DNA from: Mesorhizobium sp. AR02
GTDB lineage: Bacteria; Pseudomonadota; Alphaproteobacteria; Rhizobiales; Rhizobiaceae
Length of the DNA: 64,000 bases
Reading direction: 5' to 3'
NCBI RefSeq assembly: GCF_024746835.1
Contig: NZ_CP080531.1
Span: 2,914,001-2,978,000 of the forward strand
In this document: piece by piece, positions 1 through 8,115 of the stretch
Layout of the letters: each line of letters opens with the position of its first letter
Numbering within the stretch: position 1 is the first letter of the stretch
Made by a program: the position numbers and the translations under genes
The notes under the pieces: generated by a model
What the model was told of the DNA's origin: nothing
Seen by the model: only the letters and a program-made list of their open reading frames with translations
Databases searched by the model: none

Positions 1-448
1 CGTCATCACCAGGACGTTCGATGCGCCGCGCGCACTGATGTTCAAGCTGTTTACCGATCCCTATCACCTGGTTCGGTTCTGGGGGCCGGAAGGATCGAGT
101 TATCCGGTCTGCGAGATGGATGTGAGGCCGGGCGGCGAATGGCGCCTGACCATGCGCTTTGCCGACGGCAGCGAATATCCGACCAACAGCGTCTATCTCG
201 AAATCGCCCCGCCGGAACGGATCGTCTATCGCGATGCGCCGCTCGACCGCGCCCAGTGGCAGGACAGCCTGCCGCCGGCGCAGATGGTGACGACGATCCT
301 GTTCGAGGATGTCGGCGGCGGGACGCGGATCGTCGCCAACATCCGCGCCAGCTCGATCGCCGCCCGCGACATGGCGGTGAAGATGGGCTTCGGCCAGATG
401 GTCATGGCGAGCTATGCGCGCCTGGAGGCCTATCTCAAGACGCTTTGA
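1..448 (+). CDS. AHSA1/SRPBCC domain protein (5' end missing)
   Basis: The frame is open from base 2, reading VITRTFDAPRALMFKLFTDP, the usual first strand and helix of the AHSA1 (Aha1-like) branch of the SRPBCC/START fold. The true start therefore lies before the window and the ATG at 38 is internal. WGPEG, the RPGGEWR turn and the C-terminal helix ending YLKTL are typical of the family. These small proteins bind hydrophobic ligands or act as stress- or signal-linked accessory factors; the ligand cannot be told from sequence. It heads a same-strand series with a DoxX-like gene at 597 and a second SRPBCC gene at 1025, a common grouping. Family confident, function not. Confidence 0.85.
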   Translation, partial: VITRTFDAPRALMFKLFTDPYHLVRFWGPEGSSYPVCEMDVRPGGEWRLTMRFADGSEYPTNSVYLEIAPPERIVYRDAPLDRAQWQDSLPPAQMVTTILFEDVGGGTRIVANIRASSIAARDMAVKMGFGQMVMASYARLEAYLKTL

Positions 449-596
449 ACGAATCGCGGCCCGGTGTTCGGCGAGGATCGCCGCACCGGCAAAAAGAATC
501 CTATGGCGTGTCGGGTCATCGTCCCGCCGCGCGTCCTTGGATCGACCTTCAGCAAGAAGGCCGGCGCTTGAACCCGAAACACCCGGAGGAAGACCA

Positions 597-1007
597 ATGA
601 CCATTTCTCATACCGCGCCCGTCTCGTCCGGCGCCCTGTGGACCGGCCGCGTGTTGAGCGGCATCATCATCCTGTTCATGATCTTCGACGGCGTCATCAA
701 ATTGCCGCCGCTCGACATCGTCACCCAGACGATGGTGCCGCTGGGCTGGCCGGCCGATCCGAATGTCGCACGCATGCTCGGCGTCATCGGCCTGGTCTCG
801 ACGGCGCTCTATGCATGGCCGCGCACCTCCGTGCTCGGCGCTATCCTGCTCACCGCCTATATGGGCGGCGCCATCGCCACCAAGGTACGCATCGACAGCC
901 CGCTGTTCTCGCACACGCTGTTCGGCGTCTATCTCGGCATCATCCTGTGGGGTGGCCTCTATCTGCGTGACCCCAAGGTGCGCGCGCTGATCCCGTTCAG
1001 CCGATAA
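597..1007 (+). CDS. DoxX-like small integral membrane protein
   Basis: This 136-residue protein has four predicted membrane helices, beginning with RVLSGIIILFMIFDGVIKL, followed by LGVIGLVSTALYAWP, ILLTAYMGGAIATKVR and a last helix with GVYLGIILWGGLYLRDPK. This is the DoxX-like layout. The ATG at 597 is chosen because GGAGGA lies about 7 bases upstream; a longer frame from 414 runs back into the preceding gene. DoxX-like proteins are linked to quinone or redox partners, but no catalytic residues can be assigned. Its position between two SRPBCC genes on the same strand suggests one transcript. Confidence 0.85.
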   Translation: MTISHTAPVSSGALWTGRVLSGIIILFMIFDGVIKLPPLDIVTQTMVPLGWPADPNVARMLGVIGLVSTALYAWPRTSVLGAILLTAYMGGAIATKVRIDSPLFSHTLFGVYLGIILWGGLYLRDPKVRALIPFSR

Positions 1008-1024
1008 TTTCGAAGGAGAGAAAA

Positions 1025-1552
1025 ATGTTCAGCACCATCCTCATTATCCTGGTCGTCATCATCGCCGCCGTCCTCACCTACGCCGCGACACGGCCCAATG
1101 ATTTCGTCACCACCCGCACCGCCAACATCAAGGCGCCGCCGGAAGCGATCTTTCCGCTGATCAACGATTTCAGCCGCTGGCCGACATGGTCGCCTTATGA
1201 AAAGCTCGACCCCAACATGAAGCGGACGCTCTCGGGCGCTCAAAGCGGAAAGGGCGCCGTCTATGCCTGGGAGGGCAATGGCAAGGCCGGCAAGGGGCGC
1301 ATGGAGATCGTCAATTCGGTGCCGTCCTCGCTGGTGTCGCTCAAGCTCGATTTCGAGAAGCCGTTCCGCGCCAACAACAGCGTCGACTTCACCTTGACGC
1401 AATCGGGTGACACCACCGCCGTCAGCTGGGCGATGCGCGGCAGCCGGCCCTTCATCGCCAAGCTGATGGGCCTGTTCATGAATTTCGACACGCTGATCGG
1501 CCGGGATTTCGAGGTCGGCCTCGCCAATCTGAAGCGCAACACCGAGGCATGA
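1025..1552 (+). CDS. SRPBCC family protein (polyketide cyclase/dehydrase-like)
   Basis: A 175-residue protein with one N-terminal membrane or signal segment (FSTILIILVVIIAAVLTYAA), then an SRPBCC domain beginning TANIKAPPEAIFPLINDFSRW with the WSPYEKLDPNMKR loop, a common pattern in membrane-anchored members. The start follows GAAGGAGAG with good spacing, 17 bases after the DoxX-like stop, so co-transcription is likely. The domain probably faces the periplasm and binds a small hydrophobic ligand. Exact function unknown. Confidence 0.85.
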   Translation: MFSTILIILVVIIAAVLTYAATRPNDFVTTRTANIKAPPEAIFPLINDFSRWPTWSPYEKLDPNMKRTLSGAQSGKGAVYAWEGNGKAGKGRMEIVNSVPSSLVSLKLDFEKPFRANNSVDFTLTQSGDTTAVSWAMRGSRPFIAKLMGLFMNFDTLIGRDFEVGLANLKRNTEA

Positions 1553-1680
1553 TCCGAATGGATACAGCCGCTCGCCTGAAGAGCGGCGCCAAGATCTTCA
1601 TCCTCTCCGGGATCAAATTAGCCGTCTGAGAGTTAAGCACTTGGCGGCGAGACGGCGACCCGCATGTGAGAGGAATGATA

Positions 1681-1944
1681 ATGAAGAAAATCTTGACCAT
1701 TCTCGTGTTGACGACGGTGCTGGGCGCGTGCTCGCAAACGGAAAAAGGCGCTGCTGTAGGCGGCCTTGGTGGTGCCGCGATCGGCGCAGCCGTGGCCGGA
1801 AATCCGGTCCAAGGTGCTGTCGTCGGAGGCGCGGTTGGCGCCGTTGCGGGTGCCCTGATTGGGCACGCCAGCGAAAGCGGCCAATGCCGCTACCGAGACC
1901 GTCACGGCCGTGTCTATGTCGACCGCTGCCCGAGCGGCTACTGA
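1681..1944 (+). CDS. Glycine-zipper lipoprotein
   Basis: An 87-residue secreted lipoprotein. The signal peptide MKKILTILVLTTVLGAC gives a lipobox (LGAC), followed by a glycine-zipper region (GGLGGAAIGAAVAG, GAVVGGAVGAVAGALIG) and a short tail, CRYRDRHGRVYVDRCPSGY, with a cysteine pair. The family is like YMGG-like/17 kDa surface antigen or osmotically inducible OmpA-associated lipoproteins. Start 1681 is preferred over the in-frame ATGs at 1666 and 1675 because AGAGGA is about 7 bases upstream and the signal begins there. Likely an outer-membrane envelope-stress protein. Confidence 0.8.
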   Translation: MKKILTILVLTTVLGACSQTEKGAAVGGLGGAAIGAAVAGNPVQGAVVGGAVGAVAGALIGHASESGQCRYRDRHGRVYVDRCPSGY

Positions 1945-1972
1945 TCGGGTCGCGCGCGAAGTCTAGAACAGC

Positions 1973-2000
1973 AAAACGGCGGGCACAGGCCCGCCGTTTT
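1973..2000. terminator. Bidirectional rho-independent terminator
   Basis: A perfect 11-bp inverted repeat (AAAACGGCGGG / CCCGCCGTTTT) with a 6-base loop, ending in T on one strand and, by symmetry, on the other. It lies between the convergent lipoprotein (+) and rpsP (-) genes and can serve both. Confidence 0.85.
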
Positions 2001-2021
2001 GTCGATGCGATGAAGCACTCT

Positions 2022-2423
2022 TTATTCGGCGGTGGCGGCTTCCGCCTCGGCGGGAGCTGCGGCAGCGGCCGCAACGGCGGCGGCAGCGTCTTCCTGCGCC
2101 TTCTTCAGAAGGGCGGCGCGTTCCTGCGCCTTCTTGCCGGGCTCGGCCTTCTTCGGGTTGGAGCGGGCGTCGCGCTTGGCAATGCCGGCCTCGTCGAGGA
2201 AGCGCAGCACGCGGTCGGTCGGCTGGGCGCCGTGCGACAGCCAATGCTTGACGCGGTCGGCGTCGACCTTGACGCGCTCGCCGTCCTTGGGCAGCAGCGG
2301 GTTCCACGAGCCGAGCGACTCGATGAACCGGCCGTCGCGCGGCGAACGGGCGTCGGCAACGACGACGTGGTAGTAAGGACGCTTCTTCGAGCCCGCGCGG
2401 GCCAGTCTGATCTTCAGTGCCAT
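2022..2423 (-). CDS. rpsP: 30S ribosomal protein S16
   Basis: A 133-residue bS16. The N-terminal ~80 residues are the conserved domain ([20 protein letters not shown], then [21 protein letters not shown]). The C-terminal ~40 residues are an Ala/Glu/Lys-rich extension common in Rhizobiales. A strong AGGAGAAAAG precedes the ATG. S16 is an early-assembling small-subunit protein. It follows chorismate mutase and ffh on the same strand, the usual alphaproteobacterial order. The usual downstream neighbour rimM is absent here: rpsP is followed by a terminator, and rimM begins at 63801 on the other strand. Confidence 0.98.
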   Translation of the reverse strand: MALKIRLARAGSKKRPYYHVVVADARSPRDGRFIESLGSWNPLLPKDGERVKVDADRVKHWLSHGAQPTDRVLRFLDEAGIAKRDARSNPKKAEPGKKAQERAALLKKAQEDAAAAVAAAAAAPAEAEAATAE

Positions 2424-2476
2424 TTCTTTTCTCCTAAAAGCTCTGATTTCGTTTGATTGCGTTAAGGCTGGTTGGG

Positions 2477-2803
2477 TCAGCCGGTTTTCGTCACGCCGTT
2501 GGCTGCGGCGATCTGTTCGTGGTGGCGGATCACTTCGCGGACGACGAAGTTGAGGAATTTCTCCGCGAAATCGGGGTCGAGATGCGCATCCTTGGCCAGC
2601 TGGCGAAGACGGGCGATCTGCTGCTGCTCGCGCGCCGGGTCGGCCGGCGGCAGGCCATGCTCGGCCTTGAGCACGCCGACCGCCTTGGTGCAGCGGAAGC
2701 GCTCGGCCAGCATATGGATGAGGGCGGCATCGATGTTGTCAATCGAGGCGCGGTAGCCGGCCAGGATGGTGCGTGCGTCGGCCATGTCTTTTTCTTCGTT
2801 CAT
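2477..2803 (-). CDS. Chorismate mutase, AroQ type
   Basis: A 108-residue monofunctional AroQ-fold chorismate mutase, converting chorismate to prephenate for Phe/Tyr synthesis. It has the three-helix pattern: an N-terminal helix with [20 protein letters not shown], the [13 protein letters not shown] segment carrying the active-site Lys, and [15 protein letters not shown]. No prephenate dehydratase domain or clear signal peptide is present, so it is cytoplasmic. It sits between ffh (25-base gap) and rpsP (53-base gap), an arrangement seen in other Rhizobiales. The start could also be the ATG 6 codons in. Confidence 0.93.
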   Translation of the reverse strand: MNEEKDMADARTILAGYRASIDNIDAALIHMLAERFRCTKAVGVLKAEHGLPPADPAREQQQIARLRQLAKDAHLDPDFAEKFLNFVVREVIRHHEQIAAANGVTKTG

Positions 2804-2828
2804 AGCGTCCTCACTTCTTCTTGCCCCA

Positions 2829-4415
2829 TCACTTTTTCTTCCCGAGACCTGGCAGCCCGCCGCCGCCGAGGCCGGGAAGGCCCGGAAGTTTCATGCCGCC
2901 AGGCAGGCCGGGCAGGCCACCGCCGCCGGGACCGGGCAACCCCTTCATGCCGCCGAGGCCGGCGGCCTGCGCCTGCTTCTGCAAGGCTTCGAGCTGCTTG
3001 GGGTCCATCTTCGACAAATCGGGCATGCCGCCCATGCCGCCGGGCATCATGCCGCCGAGGCCCATTTTCGAGGCGAGGCCGCCCATCATGCCGCGCATCA
3101 GGCCGCCGCCTTTGCCCTTGCCGCCCATCGCCTTCATCATGTCGGCCATGCCGCGATGCATCTTGAGCAGCTTGTTGATCTCGGCGGCATCGGTGCCGGA
3201 GCCGGCGGCGATGCGCTTCTTGCGCGAGTGCTTGAGCATGTCGGGGTTGGCGCGCTCGGCCTTGGTCATCGAGGAGATGATGGCGAGCTGACGGCCGAAC
3301 ATCTTGTCGTCGAGACCGGCGGCGGCCATCTGGTCCTTCATCTTGCCCATGCCCGGCATCATGCCCATGATGCCGCCCATGCCGCCCATTTTCGACATCT
3401 GCTGAAGCTGCTGGGCGAGGTCGTTCAGGTCGAACTTGCCCGACTGCATCTTCTTGGCCATCGCCGCCGCCTGCTCGGCGTCGATGTTCTCGGCGGCCTT
3501 CTCGACCAGCGAGACGATGTCGCCCATGCCGAGGATGCGGTCGGCGATGCGCTTGGGGTGGAATTCCTCCAGCCCGTCCATCTTTTCGCCGGTACCGATC
3601 AGCTTGATCGGCTTGCCAGTGACGGCGCGCATCGAAAGGGCCGCACCGCCACGGCCGTCGCCGTCCATGCGGGTCAGCACAAGGCCGGTGATGCCGACGC
3701 GTTCGTCGAAACTCTTCGCCAGGTTGACGGCGTCCTGGCCGGTCAGCGAATCGGCGACCAGCAGGATCTCGTGCGGGCTCGACACCTTCTTGATGTCTGC
3801 CATCTCGACCATCAGCGGCTCGTCGATATGGGTGCGGCCGGCGGTGTCGAGGATGACGACGTCATGGCCGCCGAGCTTGGCCGCCTGCACCGCACGCCTG
3901 GCGATATCGACCGGGTTCTGGCCAGCAATGATCGGCAGCGTCGCGACCTTGACCTGCTCGCCGAGCTGGCGCAGTTGCTCCTGCGCCGCCGGACGCCGCG
4001 TGTCGAGCGAGGCCATCAGGACTTTCTTGTTCTGACGCTCGGTCAGCCGCTTGGCGATCTTGGCCGAGGTGGTCGTCTTGCCGGAGCCCTGCAGGCCGAC
4101 CATCATGATGACGACAGGCGCCGGCGCATTGAGGTCGATGGCGACGCCCTCGGCGCCCAGCATGTCGACCAGCTCGTCATGGACGATCTTGACGACCATC
4201 TGGCCGGGCTTGATCGACTTCAGCACCGCGGCGCCGACGGCCTTTTCGCGCACCTTGTCGGTGAAGGACCGCACCACTTCCAGCGCCACGTCGGCCTCGA
4301 GCAGCGCACGGCGCACCTCGCGCAGCGCCGCCGAGACATCAGCCTCCGACAGCGCGCCGCGACCGGTGAGGCCGTTCAGGATGGAGCCAAGGCGCTCTTG
4401 TAGGGACTCAAACAT
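2829..4415 (-). CDS. ffh: Signal recognition particle protein (SRP54 homologue)
   Basis: A 528-residue Ffh GTPase that binds 4.5S RNA and signal sequences and hands ribosomes to FtsY. In order: N domain (MFESLQERLGSILNGLTGRG), G domain with GLQGSGKTTTSAK (G1), DTRRPAAQEQ, DTAGR (G3) and TRMDGDGRGG (G4), then a Met-rich M domain from about residue 330 with SGTDAAEINKLLKMHRGMADMMK. The tail from about residue 440 is unusually Gly/Met/Pro/Leu-rich, ending GLGKKK. It leads the ffh-chorismate mutase-rpsP series. Its start overlaps by 8 bases the end of a 35-codon ORF that begins with the same 8 residues. Confidence 0.98.
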   Translation of the reverse strand: MFESLQERLGSILNGLTGRGALSEADVSAALREVRRALLEADVALEVVRSFTDKVREKAVGAAVLKSIKPGQMVVKIVHDELVDMLGAEGVAIDLNAPAPVVIMMVGLQGSGKTTTSAKIAKRLTERQNKKVLMASLDTRRPAAQEQLRQLGEQVKVATLPIIAGQNPVDIARRAVQAAKLGGHDVVILDTAGRTHIDEPLMVEMADIKKVSSPHEILLVADSLTGQDAVNLAKSFDERVGITGLVLTRMDGDGRGGAALSMRAVTGKPIKLIGTGEKMDGLEEFHPKRIADRILGMGDIVSLVEKAAENIDAEQAAAMAKKMQSGKFDLNDLAQQLQQMSKMGGMGGIMGMMPGMGKMKDQMAAAGLDDKMFGRQLAIISSMTKAERANPDMLKHSRKKRIAAGSGTDAAEINKLLKMHRGMADMMKAMGGKGKGGGLMRGMMGGLASKMGLGGMMPGGMGGMPDLSKMDPKQLEALQKQAQAAGLGGMKGLPGPGGGGLPGLPGGMKLPGLPGLGGGGLPGLGKKK

Positions 4416-4515
4416 TGGTCAACTCGCTGCGCGAGAGCGCCTTGGATTCATAGTAATCCCTGTCGGGCCGATGGCCCTCTACGCCTCTTGTGCGCTCCTG
4501 TAGCGATTCAAACAT
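4408..4515 (-). CDS. Leader ORF duplicating the ffh start
   Basis: A 35-codon ORF whose first eight codons read MFESLQER, identical to Ffh, then an unrelated stretch ending ALSRSELTNV. Its TGA lies inside the first codons of ffh. The DNA around the two starts matches at about 22 of 25 bases and the copies are exactly 100 bases apart, so this looks like a partial tandem duplication. An AAGGAAAA-type ribosome-binding site precedes this copy, and a GGCACC/GGTGCC hairpin lies just upstream. It may act as a translational leader for ffh or be a neutral scar. Whether it is translated is unknown. Confidence 0.45.
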   Translation of the reverse strand: MFESLQERTRGVEGHRPDRDYYESKALSRSELTNV

Positions 4516-4599
4516 TCGTTTTCCTTTTCCCTGGCACCCGGATGGTGCCCGAGAGGTAATGCGTTCGCGCCAACTGTCCAAGCAAAAGCAAAGCCCAAA

Positions 4600-4637
4600 A
4601 CCAAAAAGCACCCGGGGGCGCTCAGCGCTGCCGGGTG
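4600..4637 (-). terminator. Rho-independent terminator after the CPBP gene
   Basis: On the minus strand, CACCCGG pairs with CCGGGTG around a loop, followed by TTTTTGG and a second T run. It lies about 160 bases past the CPBP stop and upstream of the ffh leader, so it should separate the two minus-strand transcripts. Confidence 0.7.
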
Positions 4638-4796
4638 TTGGCCTCCAGGATCGATTTACAGCACCCGCCTCAAAGAGGCTTCGGCGTCCTGGTCGGCTTG
4701 CTCGGAGGGATACTCGTCGCGGAATTCGGGGCGTGTAGACAGGAAATCGGCCGCGGAGTCAAGACAAGGCCAGTCTGGCCGTCCCTCGCGTCGCAA

Positions 4797-5771
4797 TCAG
4801 GCCGTGCTCTTGGCGTCCGAAAGCTTGGGCCCAACCCTGAGCGGCGAGCTTGGATGCAGCAGCAGCACGATCGTCAGCAGGCTGCAGGCAATGCCGATAA
4901 GGGCGATGAGGACTGCATCCGACATCATCCAGCCCGGCCCTTCGAGCGGCCTGGCGGTGAACAGGGCGAAGGAATTGTAGCTCTCCTGGTGCGAGATCAG
5001 CAGGAAGCCGGTCAGGTTGTTGCCGAGATGGGCGCCCAGCGCCGCGCCGAGATTGCCGGTGGCGTAGACGACAAGCGTCAAAAGCAATGCGAAAGCGGCG
5101 ATCGAGACCAGCACGCAGGCGTTGATGGCGGGCGACGACGCGCTGCTCCAGTGCAGCGAGGTGAACAGCAGGCCGGGCAGCAACGCCCAGATCAACGGGC
5201 TTCTGAACCGGTTGGCCAGGCCGCGCAGCAGGTAGCCGCGAAACAGCACCTCTTCCGACGACGTCTGCAGCAAGGTGAGCGCGACGATCGGGACCAGGAA
5301 CAGCAGCCAGGATGACAGGCTGATCGTGCCACGCGCGATCCCCGGTTCCAGAAGGTAGAGCAGGATTTCGGAGACAGCCGAGGTGATCAGCACCGCGACC
5401 AGCCCCTTGAGGAAGTCCGGCCACGATACGCGGCGGCTGGCGCCAAGCAGCGCCGACAGCGGTTCGCCATGCACCCAGCGCATGGCAATCCACAGGCCGA
5501 TCCAGATGCCGGCAAAGGAGGCGAGTGCGGTGAGGATGCCGATCGGCGAGGCAAGGAACCCCTCCATGCCGGATGACGCCGCTGTCTGCCAGGCGAAGAA
5601 GAGACGAGTGCCGCCGATGAGCACGGCCGCGGTGGTGGCGCCCCACAACACGACGACGATCAGAGTTCCCAGCAACAGGCGCAGCAAGGTCGTCCTGGCG
5701 TTCGGCGACTGCCGGTAGCGCTCGAAGGCAGTGTCGTCGATTGTCACGCTGAGCCCTTCGTCCGAATCCAT
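4797..5771 (-). CDS. CPBP family intramembrane glutamic endopeptidase
   Basis: A 324-residue polytopic membrane protein with about eight hydrophobic segments. The CPBP (CAAX protease and bacteriocin-processing, Abi) motif 1 is visible as SSEEVLFRGYLLRGL (EExxxR) near residue 180, followed by an aromatic/His motif SLHWSSA and a third segment with AALGAHLGNN. These supply the Glu/His catalytic residues of the family. Substrates of bacterial members are mostly unknown. It is transcribed alone, ending at the terminator near 4600. Confidence 0.9.
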   Translation of the reverse strand: MDSDEGLSVTIDDTAFERYRQSPNARTTLLRLLLGTLIVVVLWGATTAAVLIGGTRLFFAWQTAASSGMEGFLASPIGILTALASFAGIWIGLWIAMRWVHGEPLSALLGASRRVSWPDFLKGLVAVLITSAVSEILLYLLEPGIARGTISLSSWLLFLVPIVALTLLQTSSEEVLFRGYLLRGLANRFRSPLIWALLPGLLFTSLHWSSASSPAINACVLVSIAAFALLLTLVVYATGNLGAALGAHLGNNLTGFLLISHQESYNSFALFTARPLEGPGWMMSDAVLIALIGIACSLLTIVLLLHPSSPLRVGPKLSDAKSTA

Positions 5772-5931
5772 CGCCCTTTGATCTAGCCGATGACCTCGGG
5801 AATCGGAATCGCCATTCGTCAGGGATCAACGCGCAATAAACGCCACGCGGCACCCGGGCGCTGCCTGGGTGCCGCGGAATCGACTGTCCCAGTTGTCGCC
5901 AGCGGCCGCGATTGCGACCGCCGGTCTCCAA

Positions 5932-6537
5932 TCAACGCACCACGTACATGATGCGTCGTGTCTGCGGGTCGATCAGCGCCGGCTGACCGTTCACATAGAC
6001 GTAGCGGTAGTTGTAGTCGGGAATTTCGCGCAGCTCGACAGTGTCGGGCAGGGTCGCGCCCGTCACCACCTCGCCGTCGAGATAGACCGGGTCGGGACGA
6101 TGCGTATCGACATAGGTGCGGACTTCGGTGGGAGGCGGGGGAAAGACGTCCTCGGCCGGCTCGCCGGCGATGATCGCGCCGGTATAGTCGTTGGACGTGT
6201 TGCCGATGTCTTCCGGCGGCAAGACGACGGCAACGGCGGAGCCGTGCGGACGCTGCGTCAGCACCACCCGGCTGCCGCTGAAATCGGCGGTCACATAGTC
6301 GGAATAGACCCAGCCCTGGCCGCCGGCTTCGGCGATGGTGCACCATTTGCTGTTTTCGATGCAGCCATTGAGCGTCGCCGACTGGCCGGCGGCGAGCACG
6401 CCGATGACCGGATATTGCGGCCCCGGGCCGGCGCGCACGTTGAGATCGGTGACGGCCGAGACGGCGGTGTCGGCAAACGCGGCGCCCGACATCACGGTCA
6501 TCATCCCGGCGATTGCGGGAAACAATACGGATTTCAT
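5932..6537 (-). CDS. Secreted SH3-domain protein with DUF1236 tail
   Basis: A 201-residue exported protein. The signal peptide MKSVLFPAIAGMMTVMSGAAFA is followed by a bacterial SH3 (SH3_3) domain (VTDLNVRAGPGPQYPVIGVL to GWVYSDYV). A C-terminal DUF1236-like segment ends VYVNGQPALIDPQTRRIMYVVR, repeated in form in many Rhizobiales envelope proteins. The ATG at 6537 begins the signal peptide and follows GGAGAGAA; the frame also extends to 6624 without a signal. It is probably an envelope or peptidoglycan-binding protein. It follows the metallopeptidase gene by 64 bases on the same strand. Confidence 0.85.
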   Translation of the reverse strand: MKSVLFPAIAGMMTVMSGAAFADTAVSAVTDLNVRAGPGPQYPVIGVLAAGQSATLNGCIENSKWCTIAEAGGQGWVYSDYVTADFSGSRVVLTQRPHGSAVAVVLPPEDIGNTSNDYTGAIIAGEPAEDVFPPPPTEVRTYVDTHRPDPVYLDGEVVTGATLPDTVELREIPDYNYRYVYVNGQPALIDPQTRRIMYVVR

Positions 6538-6601
6538 GGTTTTCTCTCCGTTTTCATGGTCCCTCGGGTTTGAAAACGGGGCAGCGGCGCATGCGTTCCG
6601 G

Positions 6602-7699
6602 CTAAAAAGCCGGCGCCAACTCACGATTTGTTCCCGTCTCTTTCGGCAGACCGGTCAAAAGGTCGTGAACGAAGGCCAGTTTTCGCGCCGTCACGTCCGA
6701 AATGACGAAGGGGTAGAGGTCGGGCAGGCCCATGCAGCGGTTGATCGAGTTGGAGGCTTCCGACAGCACCAGCCAGCGGGCAAGGATCTTTTCGAAGGGC
6801 TCGGGCGTATTGGCGGGCTCCGAAGGGGCTGCCTGCAGTTCGCCGCCGGTGTCGCCCCGCGGCAGATCGTTGGCCTCCACCGTCTCCAGCCGGCCGAGCG
6901 GGAAGTTCAGCGCATGGACCATTTCCAGCGTGTCGGTGATGTGCAGATGGTGGGCCCAGGTTTCGGCCCAATCCTCCCAGGGATGCGAGGTGGCGTAGGC
7001 CGAGATGTGGTTCTGCTGCCAGTCGGGTGGCGCGCCGTTGGCGTAATAGGCCTTCAGCGCCTGTTCGTAATCGGCGCGATCGTCGCCGAACAGAGCGCGA
7101 AAGGCGTCCAGCCTTTGCGCATTGTCGCGGATCAGGCGGTCCCAGTAGTAATGGCCGAGCTCATGGCGGAAATGGCCGAGCAGCGTCCGATAATTCTCAC
7201 CCATCTCGATGCGACGTTTTTCGCGCTCGGCGGAATCGGCCTCGGCGACGTTGAGCGTGATCAGGCCATTGTCATGGCCGGTCAGGATGCGTTCGCCGCC
7301 AGGCCCGCCGCCGATCGGGTCGGCGAGGAAGTCGAAGGCGAGGCCCACCTCGTCCGTCGGGCTCTGCTTGGGCGCTACCGGCAGGCCGAAGGCGAGCAGC
7401 GAATAGATGGCACGCTTCTTCGCCGCCTCGACCCGGATCCAGCGGCGGCGGTTGCCGTCGACGGAGAGATCGGGGATCAGTTGGTTCAGCCCACAGGCAC
7501 GGCAAAAACCCTGTCCCGGTTCGGCCATCCAGTTGCAGGCGCATTCATCGGCATTGGTGCACTGAAAAGTGCCGTCCGCGCCCGCCAAGGCAAAACGGGC
7601 ATGCTCGGGATCGTAGAGCACGAGGCTGGAACAGTTCAGGCACTGCGCGTTCTCGAAGTAGAGACGATGACCGCAATGCGGGCAGTCGAAAAGTTTCAT
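6602..7699 (-). CDS. Zinc-ribbon putative metallopeptidase (Peptidase_Mx-like)
   Basis: A 365-residue cytoplasmic protein. It opens with two CxxC pairs (C6/C9, C20/C23) and further Cys at about 47, 53, 55, 66 and 69, a double zinc-ribbon. The catalytic segment has HELGH at residues 179-183 in GHFRHELGHYYWDRL, a HExxH zinc-protease signature, followed by WEDWAETWAHHLHITDTLE with a likely third ligand. This matches the putative zinc-binding metallopeptidase family (DUF/Peptidase_Mx), whose substrate is unknown. No signal peptide. Confidence 0.85.
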   Translation of the reverse strand: MKLFDCPHCGHRLYFENAQCLNCSSLVLYDPEHARFALAGADGTFQCTNADECACNWMAEPGQGFCRACGLNQLIPDLSVDGNRRRWIRVEAAKKRAIYSLLAFGLPVAPKQSPTDEVGLAFDFLADPIGGGPGGERILTGHDNGLITLNVAEADSAEREKRRIEMGENYRTLLGHFRHELGHYYWDRLIRDNAQRLDAFRALFGDDRADYEQALKAYYANGAPPDWQQNHISAYATSHPWEDWAETWAHHLHITDTLEMVHALNFPLGRLETVEANDLPRGDTGGELQAAPSEPANTPEPFEKILARWLVLSEASNSINRCMGLPDLYPFVISDVTARKLAFVHDLLTGLPKETGTNRELAPAF

Positions 7700-7738
7700 G
7701 TCGGTCTCAAACCATCAGAGCCAGCATATAGGTGTTGG

Positions 7739-7860
7739 AGCATGATCCCGAAGAGTGGGAACCGGTTTTCTCGGACAAACGGTTTCCGTTTGTCCAGAGA
7801 TCATGCCCAACAAAGACCTGGATCAGGATGACGGTTAACCAAACGCCATCCTGATCCAGG
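7739..7860. repeat. RIME-like composite palindromic repeat
   Basis: Two palindromes in tandem. The first (about 7740-7806) pairs GCATGATC with GATCATGC around an AACCGGTTTTC/GAAACCGTTTG region. The second is a perfect 14-bp inverted repeat (7817-7830 with 7847-7860, 16-base loop). Size and structure match rhizobial intergenic mosaic elements. The rest of the 7700-8115 gap shows no gene. Confidence 0.7.
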
Positions 7861-8115
7861 CGGCAGGTGCCCAACGCCGATCGCCGGCCGGCGTTCCGCA
7901 TGTGTCGAAGCAATTTGCCGCAAGCGGGCGGCGACCTGTCTTGCGACCGCTTCGCCGCCGCAGGTCTCATGGCTATTTCGACCCCGCCACAATAATCACT
8001 TGATCGTAGGCAAATTCCCCGGCATTCGCCAGCATTGTGCCGCAGACGGTGACAAGCGCACGTTTCGCTGGCAAATTCGCAGATGGGACGTGAATCAGGC
8101 AACCAGGAGAACAAC

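Noticed and set aside
2766..4403. A long His/Ala-rich open frame antisense to ffh
   Set aside because: Created by the Met/Gly/Pro-rich codons of the Ffh tail read backward.
4797..5771. CPBP protease as an abortive-infection (Abi) defence gene
   Set aside because: No partner defence gene or island is near; the family is large and mostly not defence-related.
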